This document shows, in pieces, positions 41,726-52,171 of a DNA stretch of 64,000 bases. This DNA is from an uncultured Actinomycetes bacterium (lineage in GTDB: Bacteria > Actinomycetota > Thermoleophilia > Miltoncostaeales > Miltoncostaeaceae): the NCBI GenBank assembly GCA_903896045.1, contig CAITWD010000022.1, forward strand, positions 68,398 through 132,397, read 5' to 3'. Every line of letters starts with the position of its first letter. The first letter of the stretch is position 1. The notes beneath the pieces were generated by a model. The model was not told the origin of the DNA. It searched no databases and was given only the letters and a program-made list of their open reading frames with translations. A program made the translations under genes and the position numbers.

Positions 41726-42331
41726 TTGCCTCCTAAGAGGGGTCCTGACACCCGGCTGCCGGCCGGCCCGACGACGCGTATCAATGAAGCGATTCGGGTT
41801 GAGTCAGTGCGTCTGATCGACGACGAGGGTGAAAACCTCGGAGTCGTGCCGATTGCCCGTGCCCAGCAAATTGCAACCGACGCAAACCTCGACCTCGTCG
41901 AGGTAGCTCCCGACGCGCGTCCACCAGTGGTCCGCATCATGGACTACGGCAAATGGCGCTATGAGCAGGAGCAAAAGGCCAAGCAGGCCCGCAAGCACCA
42001 AAGCCAGATTGTCATTAAAGAGATCAAATTTCGTCCGAAAATTGACCCGCACGATTACACGACCAAGAAGGGTCACGTCGAGCGATTCTTGCGTCACAAG
42101 GACAAAGTCAAGATCACAATCATGTTTCGTGGCCGCGAGCTCTTGCATCCTGAGCGCGGAGAGTCCATTCTTCTTCGGCTAGCCGAAGAATTGCAAGATA
42201 TTGCAATCATCGAAAGCCGCCCGAACCTCGATGGGCGTAATATGGTGATGATGCTTTCGCCGGCGCGAGAGATATCCAGCGCCGCACCACACGCAAGCCC
42301 CGATAATTCCGCAACGCCCGAGACTGCCTGA
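41726..42331 (+). CDS. infC: Translation initiation factor IF-3 (apparent TTG start)
   Basis: RINEAIRVESVRLIDDEGENLGVVPIARAQQIATDANLDLVEVAPDARPPVVRIMDYGKWRYEQEQKAKQARK. Confidence 0.95.
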   Translation: MPPKRGPDTRLPAGPTTRINEAIRVESVRLIDDEGENLGVVPIARAQQIATDANLDLVEVAPDARPPVVRIMDYGKWRYEQEQKAKQARKHQSQIVIKEIKFRPKIDPHDYTTKKGHVERFLRHKDKVKITIMFRGRELLHPERGESILLRLAEELQDIAIIESRPNLDGRNMVMMLSPAREISSAAPHASPDNSATPETA

Positions 42332-42332
42332 T

Positions 42333-42530
42333 ATGCCCAAAATGAAGACCAATAGAGCCGCCAGCAAGCGCTTCCGCGTGACGCCGACCGGCAAGGTGAT
42401 GTTCTCGGCGGCTGGTCTGCGCCACAACATGGAGAACATGTCCTCAAAGAATAAGCGTCGCCAAGCTCGTGACCACGAGTTGCCTTCAGAGCACGCGGCG
42501 ATGGCACTCCGACTGTTGGGGAAGCGTTAG
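42333..42530 (+). CDS. rpmI: 50S ribosomal protein L35
   Basis: 65 aa; [44 protein letters not shown]. Confidence 0.97.
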   Translation: MPKMKTNRAASKRFRVTPTGKVMFSAAGLRHNMENMSSKNKRRQARDHELPSEHAAMALRLLGKR

Positions 42531-42532
42531 AG

Positions 42533-42901
42533 ATGGCTCGTGTAAAGCGTTCAGTTGCCGCCCGTAAGAAGCGTCGTAAGGTTCTTGGCCTTGCCCGTGG
42601 TTACTGGGGCACAAAGAAGTCCAGCTACCGTCGCGCGAAAGAGCAAGTTCAGCACTCGCTCAGGTACCAGTACCGCGATCGGCGCGTGCGCAAGCGTGAT
42701 TTTCGGCGTCTTTGGATCGCCCGTATCAACGCTGCCGCTCGCTTGAATGGCTTGACCTATGGCGAGTTTATTCACGGTCTGAATTTGGCTGGAATCGAGC
42801 TCAACCGTAAGGTGCTCGCCGATCTTGCCGTGCATGAGCCAGAGGCATTCGCCGGCTTGTGCGCGCGGGCCCGTGATGCCCGCACCGCAGCCGCCGCCTA
42901 A
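42533..42901 (+). CDS. rplT: 50S ribosomal protein L20
   Basis: 122 aa; [70 protein letters not shown]. Confidence 0.98.
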   Translation: MARVKRSVAARKKRRKVLGLARGYWGTKKSSYRRAKEQVQHSLRYQYRDRRVRKRDFRRLWIARINAAARLNGLTYGEFIHGLNLAGIELNRKVLADLAVHEPEAFAGLCARARDARTAAAA

Positions 42902-43751
42902 TCGCGGTCCACGACGTGGGCCGCATCTGCGGCCACTGACTTCCGGGCGTAATCCGCAGCTCAAGCTGCTGCGGTCGCTCGCAGTCAAACGCACTCGTCG
43001 TGAGCTGCGGCTCATGGTCGCCGAAGGTGAAGACCTACTCGTTGCAGGTCTTGCTCATGGGGTCACTCCATCCGTCGTGTTCGTGGATGCGGAGCGTGCC
43101 GATGAGGTGTCTGATCTCATTGCCCAGCTGGGTCCGCAGACCGAGGCCTATGCGGTTCGCCGGGATCTCTTGAGTGAGGCATCGCAGCTCGCTGCGCCCC
43201 CGCGGGTGATGGCGATCTTGCCGCAGCCGGGGCCACACAGCTTTGCAACCGTGCAATTTCCGCCCGTCTGCGGGGTGTGGCTCGCCGGGGTGTCGGATCC
43301 GGGGAATGTCGGCACCTTGGTGCGCAGTGCCGCCGCCCTCGGGGCGGACTGGCTTGCACTCGGGCCCGGTTCAGCGGATCCATTTCACCCGCGCGCTGTC
43401 CGTGCGTCAATGGGGGCGACCTTCGCGGTTCCGCTCCTTGAGGGGGTTCGTGGGGAAGACCTTGCCTCCCGCGAGGGCTTTCGCGTCATCGCGGCGGTTG
43501 CCCACGATGGTGTTGCCCCTTGGCAGACCGATTTGACCGGGCCGTTGGTGCTCGCGCTCGGATCAGAACGGGAAGGGCTTGGTCCTGGGCTGGCCCAACT
43601 CGGTGATCACGCGGATGTGATTCGGGTGACGATTCCGCAAACACGTGGTGCGGAGTCGCTCAATGTGTCGGCGGCCGGAGCGATTCTGTGTGCCGAGGCA
43701 CTTCGCCAGCGTCACATCAGTGAATTCGCGCCGTCTGCTCCTGTAGCCTAG
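42876..43751 (+). CDS. TrmH/SpoU family RNA 2'-O-methyltransferase
   Basis: [81 protein letters not shown]. Start ATG 42876 overlaps rplT. Confidence 0.93.
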   Translation: MPAPQPPPNRGPRRGPHLRPLTSGRNPQLKLLRSLAVKRTRRELRLMVAEGEDLLVAGLAHGVTPSVVFVDAERADEVSDLIAQLGPQTEAYAVRRDLLSEASQLAAPPRVMAILPQPGPHSFATVQFPPVCGVWLAGVSDPGNVGTLVRSAAALGADWLALGPGSADPFHPRAVRASMGATFAVPLLEGVRGEDLASREGFRVIAAVAHDGVAPWQTDLTGPLVLALGSEREGLGPGLAQLGDHADVIRVTIPQTRGAESLNVSAAGAILCAEALRQRHISEFAPSAPVA

Positions 43752-43757
43752 ATCGCC

Positions 43758-44768
43758 GTGGCCACGGCTGAAGACATCGCCAAACTCACCGCTGCAGCGC
43801 TTGCCGATACGGCAGCTGCAGACTCTCCGGCTGCCCTTGAAGAGGTGCGTGTTTCTCATACGGGGCGACGGAGTCAGTTGGCAGAAATTTTGGCCAGCAT
43901 TGGATCACTCTCGGGTGAAGAACGCGGGATCATCGGGAAGGCTGCCAATATCGCCCGTCGCGATATCGAGGCCGCGCTCGCGACACGCAAAACGGACCTC
44001 GATGCACGTGAGCTCACCGAGCGTCTGACTCGGGATCGTACTGATGTCACCCTCCCCGGTGATCCATATCCGGCAGGAGCCATGCACCTGTTGTCCCAAG
44101 TCCGCCTTGAGATCGAGGAGATCTTTTTGGCGCTTGGGTACGAGATCGCCGATGGCCCCGAGGTGGAAACTGAGCACTACAACTTCACCGCGCTCAATAC
44201 TCCCGAAGGACACCCTGCGCGATCCTCATCTGACACCTTCTACGTCGATGGGGCGCCTGGCGTCATTCTTCGGACGCAAACCTCCTCGGTGCAGGTACGG
44301 GTCATGGAGGCACGGACACCCCCGTTGTATGTGATCAGCCCCGGTGCGGTGTATCGCCGCGACGATGTTGATGCGACCCATAGCCCGATGTTCCATCAGC
44401 TCGAAGGACTTGCGGTGGATGAAGGGTTGTCGCTCGCCCATTTGACGGGGACGCTCAAGCATGTGGCGAGCCAACTTCTGGGGTCGACTGAATACCGCAT
44501 CATTCCTGACTTTTTCCCGTTCACTGAGCCATCCATTCAGCTGTTGGTGCGTTGGATCGATCGGACTGGCAAGAGCTCGTGGATGGAATTGCTTGGCGCG
44601 GGAATGGTTGATCCGAACGTCTTTCGTTTTGCCGGATATGACGCAGAGCGTTGGACGGGTTTTGCGTTTGGAATGGGACTGGATCGCATTGCGATGGTCC
44701 GCCACGGCGTTCCCGATTTGCGCATGCTGTTCGATGGCGATCTGCGTTTTCTCGAGCAGTTTTCGTAG
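43758..44768 (+). CDS. pheS: Phenylalanine-tRNA ligase alpha subunit
   Basis: 336 aa; HYNFTALNTPEGHPARSSSDTFYVDG, LRTQTSSVQVRVME, MFHQLEGLAVDEG, GFAFGMGLDRIAMVRHGVPDLRMLFDGDLRFLEQF. Confidence 0.97.
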   Translation: MATAEDIAKLTAAALADTAAADSPAALEEVRVSHTGRRSQLAEILASIGSLSGEERGIIGKAANIARRDIEAALATRKTDLDARELTERLTRDRTDVTLPGDPYPAGAMHLLSQVRLEIEEIFLALGYEIADGPEVETEHYNFTALNTPEGHPARSSSDTFYVDGAPGVILRTQTSSVQVRVMEARTPPLYVISPGAVYRRDDVDATHSPMFHQLEGLAVDEGLSLAHLTGTLKHVASQLLGSTEYRIIPDFFPFTEPSIQLLVRWIDRTGKSSWMELLGAGMVDPNVFRFAGYDAERWTGFAFGMGLDRIAMVRHGVPDLRMLFDGDLRFLEQFS

Positions 44769-44795
44769 CCAGATGATGAGAGGGCACACCCCACA

Positions 44796-47219
44796 ATGAA
44801 GCTTCCGATCTCCTGGCTGCGTGAGTACGTCGCCCCGGCGATGGATGATGCCCAACTCGCGGAACGCATTACCGATGCCGGTCCTGCAGTTGAGGCGGTG
44901 CACCACCTGCGGATGCCCACCGATGATCAGAACCTCGAGCGGTTTCGTATTGGGCGGATCGTGTCTGCCGAACAGCACCCCAATGCCGATCGCCTACGTG
45001 TCTGTCAGGTTGATCTCGGCGAGGCCGAATTGCGCCAGATCGTCTGCGGTGCAGCGAACGCCAGAGCGGGCATCACTGTCGCAGTTGCACTCCCGGGCGC
45101 AGTACTGCCAGGCCGTGACCCACTCGGTGAGGTCGCGCTCCGTGGGGTCGAGAGCCGCGGCATGATCCTCTCGGAGTCGGAGTTGGAACTTGCCGCCGAG
45201 TCGCAAGGCATTCTGGAGTTGCCCGATGACATCACCCCGGGAACCGCGGTGTCTGAGCTGCTGCCGATCTCAGAGACAGTCTTTGAGTTGGAATTGACCT
45301 CGAATCGCCCAGATCTGATGGGGATCTATGGAATTGCGCGTGAGGTGCACGCGATTACCACCGCGCCTTTGGGTGCGCTCGACGTCTCCGAACCCACGGC
45401 AACGGGCGCCGGGAATGTCGTCGACTATCTGTCGGTTGAGGTCGTCGCAGCAGATCTGTGTCCTCGCTACATGGCGCGTGTGCTCACCGACGTCACTGTT
45501 GGTCCGTCACCGGTGTGGCTGCGTTCGCGTCTTGAGGCCGCAGGGATGCGCGCTATCAACAACGTGGTCGACATCACCAACTACGTCATGCTTTTGACCG
45601 GCCAGCCACTGCACGCATTTGATCTGGATCGCATGGCTGGGCCATCGATTATTGTGCGTCGAGCACATGATGGCGAGCCAATCACGACCCTTGACGGCCA
45701 GCTGCGCAGCATGGATACGGATGTGTTGGCGATTTGTGATGCCGAGCATCCATGTGTGATCGCAGGAATCATGGGCGCCCAAGATGTCGAGGTATCAGCG
45801 ACCACGACCCGCATCGCCCTTGAAGCGGCGAGCTTCGAAGGGCCATCGGTGTTGCATAGTGCACTGCGTTTGGGATTGCGTAGCGAATCAAGCGCCCGTT
45901 TTGAAAAGGGCCTGCCGTACGAATTGCCGCCGGTCGCATTGACGATCGCCTCACGGCTTCTCGTGGAATTGTGCGGGGGGGCACTCGTTCCCGGGACCCT
46001 GGATGTGGCAACCCCTGCCCCGACTCCAGAGCCCATTTCCCTGCGCCATGTCCGGGCCAACGCCATTATCGGGCTGGATATCTCTCCCGACGAATCCGCC
46101 GAGATTCTGCGTCGTTTGGGATGTGATGTTGTGGAGGGTGATATCGCCCACAGCGTGCGTGTCCCCGCGCTTCGACGTCGGGATGTCACACGTGAGATTG
46201 ACCTGATTGAAGAGGTCGCCCGAATTCATGGCTATGGCCGTGTGCCTGCCGAGCTGCCGCGCATGGTGGGGCATGGAACCCGCACACCGGCCCAGCGTCG
46301 TACCGAGCGACTGCGCAGCTTTATCACCGACCACGGCTATTCGGAAATTGTGAGCTACCGGTTTGTGCCCGAAGGCGATGTCGATCGGCTGTGTTTGGCC
46401 GCCGATGACCCGCGGCGCAACCTCGTGCGTTTGGCAAATCCCATCTCAGAAGAGATGAGCGTGATGCGCCGCTCCATGCTTCCCGGCCTGCTGCGTGCGG
46501 CCGCGCAGAATCAACGCCATCAGCGCACCCATGGTCGGTTGTATGAGTTTGGTCGCACATATGCGCCCGCCTCGGATGGGCGTGCGGAGGAGCGGGAATT
46601 TCTGGCAGCTCTGGAATTCGGTGCGCCGACCGATGGGCACTGGCGCGCGCCGCTGGCAACAGTTGATGTGCACGGTGCAGTTGGCCTCGCACACGCGCTG
46701 TGCGCAACCGTTGGTGTGCGGACCACCCTCGAGCCCAACCATGCCCCATATCTCCATCCGGTGCGTCAAGGACGGCTCATGCATCGGGACGTCGTCGTTG
46801 GCTGGATTGGCGAGATGCACCCCGTGGTCATGCGCAATTTTGATGTGTCGGGACCCAGCGCGGTGGTTGTGCTCGATTTGGCCGCATTGGGCGGCGCGGC
46901 GCCACACACCGTGACGCAATTCGATGACATCTTGAACGTGCCCGTCTCCACGAGAGACCTGTCACTCGTGGTCGGCGATGACATTGTCGCGGGGCAATTG
47001 GTCGCAACCGCCCGTCGCGTCGGTGGCGATCTGGTGCGAGATATCGGCGTGTTTGACCGCTATGTGGGCGACAAGATTGGCGACGGTCGCGTCAGCTTGG
47101 CGATTCGCATGACGATTGCCGATCCAACCCGGACCTTGACCGATGATGAGATCACTGAAGTTGTGACACGTGTGCGTACGGCACTCGCCGACGACCACGG
47201 GGCAGAGTTGCGCGCATGA
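44796..47219 (+). CDS. pheT: Phenylalanine-tRNA ligase beta subunit
   Basis: 807 aa; MKLPISWLREYV, N-terminal tRNA-binding domain, NNVVDITNYVMLLTGQPLHAFDLDRM, C-terminal anticodon-binding domain. Confidence 0.97.
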   Translation: MKLPISWLREYVAPAMDDAQLAERITDAGPAVEAVHHLRMPTDDQNLERFRIGRIVSAEQHPNADRLRVCQVDLGEAELRQIVCGAANARAGITVAVALPGAVLPGRDPLGEVALRGVESRGMILSESELELAAESQGILELPDDITPGTAVSELLPISETVFELELTSNRPDLMGIYGIAREVHAITTAPLGALDVSEPTATGAGNVVDYLSVEVVAADLCPRYMARVLTDVTVGPSPVWLRSRLEAAGMRAINNVVDITNYVMLLTGQPLHAFDLDRMAGPSIIVRRAHDGEPITTLDGQLRSMDTDVLAICDAEHPCVIAGIMGAQDVEVSATTTRIALEAASFEGPSVLHSALRLGLRSESSARFEKGLPYELPPVALTIASRLLVELCGGALVPGTLDVATPAPTPEPISLRHVRANAIIGLDISPDESAEILRRLGCDVVEGDIAHSVRVPALRRRDVTREIDLIEEVARIHGYGRVPAELPRMVGHGTRTPAQRRTERLRSFITDHGYSEIVSYRFVPEGDVDRLCLAADDPRRNLVRLANPISEEMSVMRRSMLPGLLRAAAQNQRHQRTHGRLYEFGRTYAPASDGRAEEREFLAALEFGAPTDGHWRAPLATVDVHGAVGLAHALCATVGVRTTLEPNHAPYLHPVRQGRLMHRDVVVGWIGEMHPVVMRNFDVSGPSAVVVLDLAALGGAAPHTVTQFDDILNVPVSTRDLSLVVGDDIVAGQLVATARRVGGDLVRDIGVFDRYVGDKIGDGRVSLAIRMTIADPTRTLTDDEITEVVTRVRTALADDHGAELRA

Positions 47220-48208
47220 GTGCCGGAACCGTCCATGTCCTTGGGGCTGCCGGGTTTACCGGTGCGCAGCTCGCTGCGCTCGTTGCAACGCATCCGCAGC
47301 TCGATTTGGGAACCATTACCGCGCGCGCCGATGCGGGTCGTCGGTTGGTTGATCTGTATCCCGAATATCGTGTGACCGATGTTCTGACGGAGCTCGATCT
47401 TGCGAGCATCGCGCCGGGAGATATCGCGGCGGTGTGTTATCCACATGCCGAGGCCGCAGATCTGGTGGGACAACTCTATGACCGCGGTGCGCGGATCGTC
47501 GACGTCTCCGCAGACCATCGGTTGCGTGATCCCAAGCTCTATCCGGAGGTCTACGGCTTTACTCATCCCCGCGAGGAGATCCTGGCGCAGGCCGTCTACG
47601 GGTTGCCCGAGCGCTATCGGGACGAGATTCGTGGAGCGCGGGTCGTGGCCAATCCTGGATGTTTTCCCACCGCGTCGCTGTTGGCGATCCTGCCATTACG
47701 CGCGCGTCTTACCGATGTCGTGATTGATGCAAAAAGTGGCGTCTCGGGCGCCGGTCGGACACCAACGCCGACGGTGCACTTCTCATCAGTGACCGAAAAT
47801 GTCACTGCCTACAAAGTGCTCACCCATCGGCATGCACCCGAAATCGCTCAAGAATTCGGTCAAGAGGTGCTCTTCACCCCACACCTGGTGCCTGTTGATC
47901 GCGGTTTGCTGGCCTCCTGCTACGCGCGTTTTGTCGGCGAGACCCCGCACCCAGATGATCTATTGGCCGAATATGCCCGTTTCTACGCCGATCATCCATT
48001 TGTGGAAGTTGTCGATGCCCCGCCGGGAATGCGGGCGGTCCAGGGCACCAACTTTGCCCAGGTGTTTGTGACCAGCGATCCTCGACGTGGCCTGTTTGTG
48101 GGATTTGGGGTGATTGACAATCTCGGGAAGGGTGCCGCCGGCCAAGCGCTGCAGAACATCAATTTGATGACCGGCCGCCCCGAAACCGAAGGTCTGTTGG
48201 GTGACTGA
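47216..48208 (+). CDS. argC: N-acetyl-gamma-glutamyl-phosphate reductase
   Basis: 330 aa; VLGAAGFTGAQLAALVATHPQL, VANPGCFPTASLLAILPL, KSGVSGAGRTPTPTVHFS; ATGA overlap with pheT. Confidence 0.96.
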   Translation: MSAGTVHVLGAAGFTGAQLAALVATHPQLDLGTITARADAGRRLVDLYPEYRVTDVLTELDLASIAPGDIAAVCYPHAEAADLVGQLYDRGARIVDVSADHRLRDPKLYPEVYGFTHPREEILAQAVYGLPERYRDEIRGARVVANPGCFPTASLLAILPLRARLTDVVIDAKSGVSGAGRTPTPTVHFSSVTENVTAYKVLTHRHAPEIAQEFGQEVLFTPHLVPVDRGLLASCYARFVGETPHPDDLLAEYARFYADHPFVEVVDAPPGMRAVQGTNFAQVFVTSDPRRGLFVGFGVIDNLGKGAAGQALQNINLMTGRPETEGLLGD

Positions 48209-49418
48209 TTTTTCTCCGATTGAGCGCGGGGATTGGATTGCGGCGCCCGACGGGCTTGTGCGCATTCCTGGGGGCAGCGTCACGAGTCCCGATGGATATG
48301 TCGCCTACGGTGCGACCTGTGGACTCAAAGTCTCTGGTGCGCGCGATATTGGAGTGCTGCGTTCACTGCGTCCGACCCGTTCATGGTTGATGGATACGAC
48401 AAATGCGTTGCCCTCCGCACCGGTGCGGGTCAATCGCACACGCGACCGTTCGCAATTTTCTGCCGTTGTCGTCAACGCGGGTATCGCGAACGCCGCGACC
48501 GGCGATCAAGGGGAGCGGGATGCGCTCGCGATGGCCGAGCAGACCGGACTCCTGCTGGGTGTTGCGCCCGAGACGGTGCTGGTCTCGAGCACGGGAGTGA
48601 TCGGCGAGCACATCGATATGGACAAAATTGGCCGAGGGATTATTGCTGCGACTGACGGGCTCTCGGTCGATGGGGGAACATCCTTTAATGAGGCGATCTG
48701 TACCACTGATCGCACCTTGAAGGGCGGTGCGTTTGTCCTGCAGCTTCCCGAAGGTGATATTCGGATCGGGATTGCCGCCAAGGGGGCCGGCATGATTCGC
48801 CCGACCATGGCGACGATGCTCGCCTATGTCACCACGGATGCGCCGCTTTCTGCCGATGATGTCCGCGAGATCACCCTGGCGGCGGGGGAGTCGAGTTTTA
48901 ATCGGATCTCGGTCGATGGCCAGATGAGCCCGAGTGACACCTTGCTGGTGATGGCAAATGGGGCAGGAGCGCCGCTGGCGGGCGCGTCGAGGCAGGTCTG
49001 TGGCGATGCAATTGCTGCCGTCTGTCGCTGGGCCGCAATCCAGATGGCAAAAGATGGTGAGGGTGCGGCACATACGGTGCGATTGGGTGTGCATGGTGCG
49101 CTCGATCGCGATGAGGCTGCGCGAGTCGCGCGCGCGGTTGCCGAGTCACCGCTGGTCAAGACAGCGATTTTCGGGCGTGATCCCAACTGGGGCCGCATTT
49201 CACAAGCCGTTGGCCAGGCACTTGCAGTGGCTGCGGGTCAGGTATTCGAACCGGTCGTTGTCATTGACGGGGTCGCGATTGCGGATGCCGCAACGGTGAT
49301 GGATCGCGCCGAATATGACATTGAGATTGGACTCAGCCGGGGCAACGCGGAGTACGCGTTATGGGTCTCTGATCTGACCCATGACTACGTCACACTCAAC
49401 GCCGAGTACCACACCTAG
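48201..49418 (+). CDS. argJ: Bifunctional glutamate N-acetyltransferase/amino-acid acetyltransferase
   Basis: 405 aa; VVNAGIANAATGDQGERDA, GMIRPTMATMLAYVTTDA (autocleavage site T), FGRDPNWGRISQAVGQA. Confidence 0.96.
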   Translation: MTDFSPIERGDWIAAPDGLVRIPGGSVTSPDGYVAYGATCGLKVSGARDIGVLRSLRPTRSWLMDTTNALPSAPVRVNRTRDRSQFSAVVVNAGIANAATGDQGERDALAMAEQTGLLLGVAPETVLVSSTGVIGEHIDMDKIGRGIIAATDGLSVDGGTSFNEAICTTDRTLKGGAFVLQLPEGDIRIGIAAKGAGMIRPTMATMLAYVTTDAPLSADDVREITLAAGESSFNRISVDGQMSPSDTLLVMANGAGAPLAGASRQVCGDAIAAVCRWAAIQMAKDGEGAAHTVRLGVHGALDRDEAARVARAVAESPLVKTAIFGRDPNWGRISQAVGQALAVAAGQVFEPVVVIDGVAIADAATVMDRAEYDIEIGLSRGNAEYALWVSDLTHDYVTLNAEYHT

Positions 49419-49450
49419 GCGGCTCTAGGTTGCATCCGGGCGGGTGTGAT

Positions 49451-49478
49451 GTGACAAATGCCTGCCCGTCGCGATAAT
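49451..49478 (+). promoter_or_regulatory. Putative promoter GTGACA-N16-GATAAT upstream of argB
   Basis: -35-like 49451-49456 and -10-like GATAAT 49473-49478 in the argJ-argB gap. Confidence 0.45.
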
Positions 49479-49531
49479 CTCCGCCTTCGAGCTCGGCATC
49501 TGATTCCCCGACATTCAATCGCGAGGCCATT

Positions 49532-50386
49532 GTGAAGGACACCGCGTCACGTGTAGCAACCCTCCTCGAGGCGCTGCCCTACATTCGCGATTTCGCAGGT
49601 GCCACGATCGTGGTCAAGTATGGCGGTGCGGCAATGATTGCCCCGGAGCTCAAGGCATCATTTGCCCGGGACATCGCCTTGTTGAAGCTCGTGGGCATGA
49701 ATCCTGTCGTCGTCCATGGTGGTGGCCCGGACATTTCCCGCTACTCCGACCTCCTGGGCCTGGATGTGCGATTTGTCGATGGGCTCAGGGTGACCGATGC
49801 CCGCACGATGGAGCTCGCCAAGATGGTGCTCGTCGGAAAGGTCAACAAGGAAATTGTTGCCCAGCTCCATGTGGCTGGCGTTGCCGCGGTGGGGCTTGCC
49901 GGCGACGATGGGCAATTGATTACCGCGAGCAAGCAGATGCCCAATGGCACCGACATCGGATTTGTGGGGAAGGTCGATCGTGTCGATCCTCGGGTCCTCG
50001 AACGCCTCGCAGATTTTGTCCCGGTGGTCGCCTCGGTGGGTGTCGATGAATCCGGGCAGAGCTACAACATCAATGCCGATACGGTGGCCGCCAGCTTGGC
50101 GGGAGCACTCCGCGCGCGCAAAGTACTTTTTTTGACCGATGTTGAGGGGCTCCTCGCCGATCCGTCGGATCCCGGGTCGCTGATTTCCGAGTGCACGCTC
50201 ACCGAACTTGATCAGATGCTCGCTGCGGGCGGAATCGGCGGTGGAATGCTGCCGAAGTTGACCGCGGTGCGCGACGCCCTCGCCGACGGGGTCGATGCGG
50301 CCCACATTGTCGATGGCCGTCAAGAGCATTCAGTGCTGATTGAACTGTTCACCGAAGCCGGTATCGGCACCAAAATTACGCCGTGA
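49532..50386 (+). CDS. argB: Acetylglutamate kinase
   Basis: 284 aa; VVKYGGAAM, VHGGGPDISRYSDLLG, YNINADTVAASLAGALRARKVLFLTDVEGLL. Confidence 0.97.
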   Translation: MKDTASRVATLLEALPYIRDFAGATIVVKYGGAAMIAPELKASFARDIALLKLVGMNPVVVHGGGPDISRYSDLLGLDVRFVDGLRVTDARTMELAKMVLVGKVNKEIVAQLHVAGVAAVGLAGDDGQLITASKQMPNGTDIGFVGKVDRVDPRVLERLADFVPVVASVGVDESGQSYNINADTVAASLAGALRARKVLFLTDVEGLLADPSDPGSLISECTLTELDQMLAAGGIGGGMLPKLTAVRDALADGVDAAHIVDGRQEHSVLIELFTEAGIGTKITP

Positions 50387-51561
50387 CGACGCCTGAGTGG
50401 GTTGCACGCGAGCAGGCTGCGCTGATGACCAACTACCGTCGCCAGCCGGTGATGTTCACCCATGGTGATGGGGCATCACTCTTTGACGCAGAAGGTCGCC
50501 GCTATGTCGATTGCATGGCGGGCATCTCCATGATCAATGTCGGCCACTGTCACCCTGAGGTCGTTGCGGCGATTCAGGACCAAGCGGCGCGGCTGATCAA
50601 TGTCTCGAATCTCTATTACACCGAGCCGATGTTGGAGTTGGCCGAATGGATTCGTGATCACTCAATGGGCGGACGGGTCTTTTTTTGCAACTCAGGTGCA
50701 GAGGCGAATGAAGCCGCGCTGAAACTTGCACGTAAGTACGGTGGTCCGAGTCGGCCTGAGGTCGTCGCGCTTAACCAGGGCTTTCACGGGCGCACCTATG
50801 GGGCGCTGACCCTGACCGGGCAACCCGATAAGCAAACCGCATTTACGCCACTGGTTCCCGATATTCATCACGTTGATCGCGATGATCTCGAGGCGCTCGA
50901 GGCCGCGGTTGGACCGCGCACCTGCGCCGTGTGGATCGAGATCATCCAGGGCGAGGTAGGGGTGCACCCGATCTCGCGTGAGATGCTGCGTCTGGCACGT
51001 GAGTTGTGTGATCGTCACGGTGCGTTGCTCGTCGTGGATGAGGTGCAAACCGGGCTGTCGCGCACGGGGCCGCTCTTTGCCTATCAAGAGGTGGATATCA
51101 CCCCAGATGTGATGTGTTTGGCAAAGAGTCTGGGCGGCGGCGTACCGATCGGCGCAATTACCGCGCGCCCAGAGATCGATGCGGTGTTTGTCCCAGGAGA
51201 CCACGGTTCGACATTTGCCGGCGGGCCACTCGCATGTGCTGCGGCGCTGGCGAGCTGCCGTGTACTCGGTGATTCGGGACTCCAGGATTCCGTGCGGCGC
51301 AAAGGTGAACGGTTGCGTACGGGGCTCAACGCACTTGTGGAGACAGGGCTTGTACGTGAGGTGCGAGGGCGTGGCCTGATGTGCGGGATCGATTTGCCCG
51401 TCGCCCGCGCCGCCGAGGTGACCGCGCGAATGCTTGAGGCCGGCTATCTGATCAACAACACTTCAGCCGAGACTCTGCGGTTTTTGCCACCCCTGGTGAT
51501 TGACGAGTCAGACCTCGATGGCCTTGTTGCGGCGCTGGGGACGGTACTCGCGGCCCAATAA
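50383..51561 (+). CDS. argD: Acetylornithine aminotransferase
   Basis: 392 aa; FFCNSGAEANEAALKLARKYG, GFHGRTYGALTLTGQ, LLVVDEVQTGLSRTGPLFAYQ, CLAKSLGGGVPIGA. Confidence 0.96.
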   Translation: MTTPEWVAREQAALMTNYRRQPVMFTHGDGASLFDAEGRRYVDCMAGISMINVGHCHPEVVAAIQDQAARLINVSNLYYTEPMLELAEWIRDHSMGGRVFFCNSGAEANEAALKLARKYGGPSRPEVVALNQGFHGRTYGALTLTGQPDKQTAFTPLVPDIHHVDRDDLEALEAAVGPRTCAVWIEIIQGEVGVHPISREMLRLARELCDRHGALLVVDEVQTGLSRTGPLFAYQEVDITPDVMCLAKSLGGGVPIGAITARPEIDAVFVPGDHGSTFAGGPLACAAALASCRVLGDSGLQDSVRRKGERLRTGLNALVETGLVREVRGRGLMCGIDLPVARAAEVTARMLEAGYLINNTSAETLRFLPPLVIDESDLDGLVAALGTVLAAQ

Positions 51562-51582
51562 TTGCGAGGTCGTGATGCGTGG

Positions 51583-52026
51583 CTAGGCGGCGCTGACTGC
51601 CTGGTGGTCATCGAGGCGCATTGCAAATTCCATAGTGACTTGGGTTCCATCACCGACACGGGCAACAGTGACCTCGTCGGCCAGGGTGCGCATGATCGGG
51701 AATCCTCGTCCACGCAGGCTTTCGGGTGACGTTGGGGCCGATTCTGGATCGACCTCGGGCTCGGCGTCACCGGTGCCCTCATCGGTCACGATGAGTGTTG
51801 CGCCATCGCGACGCATGACAAGCGAGATCTCGACGTACCCGTCATGGGGCGGTGAGCCGTGCTCGATCGCGTTTGAGACGGCTTCGCTTGCGGCAAGCAG
51901 GAGGCGACCTGAGTCCTCGGGAGCCCACGGCTCCCGATCGAGTACCAGCGCGAGCGCGCAGCGAATGAAGGTCAGCGACCGTAATGTCGCGGGGACCCGG
52001 AACGCCGACTCAATTGCGTCGTTGGT
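51583..52026 (-). CDS. RsbW-like ATP-binding protein (HATPase_c_2 anti-sigma kinase family)
   Basis: LLLAASEAVSNAIEHGSPPHDGYVEISLVMRRDGATLIVTDEGTG...RGRGFPIMRTLADEVTVARVGDGTQVTMEF N/G-box pattern. Start at internal ATG assumed. Confidence 0.85.
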   Translation of the reverse strand, partial: TNDAIESAFRVPATLRSLTFIRCALALVLDREPWAPEDSGRLLLAASEAVSNAIEHGSPPHDGYVEISLVMRRDGATLIVTDEGTGDAEPEVDPESAPTSPESLRGRGFPIMRTLADEVTVARVGDGTQVTMEFAMRLDDHQAVSAA

Positions 52027-52171
52027 CATCGCCTCGAGGCTTCTTTCGAAGGTGCCATGAGATCCTATCGACCAAGATCGGACGAACAAAAGATTTGGGG
52101 TCGGCGACCACGGGCCGCGATCGCCTCTAAACTGCGTGGTGTTCCGTTGTCGTCAATGGCTGAGGTTGTGT

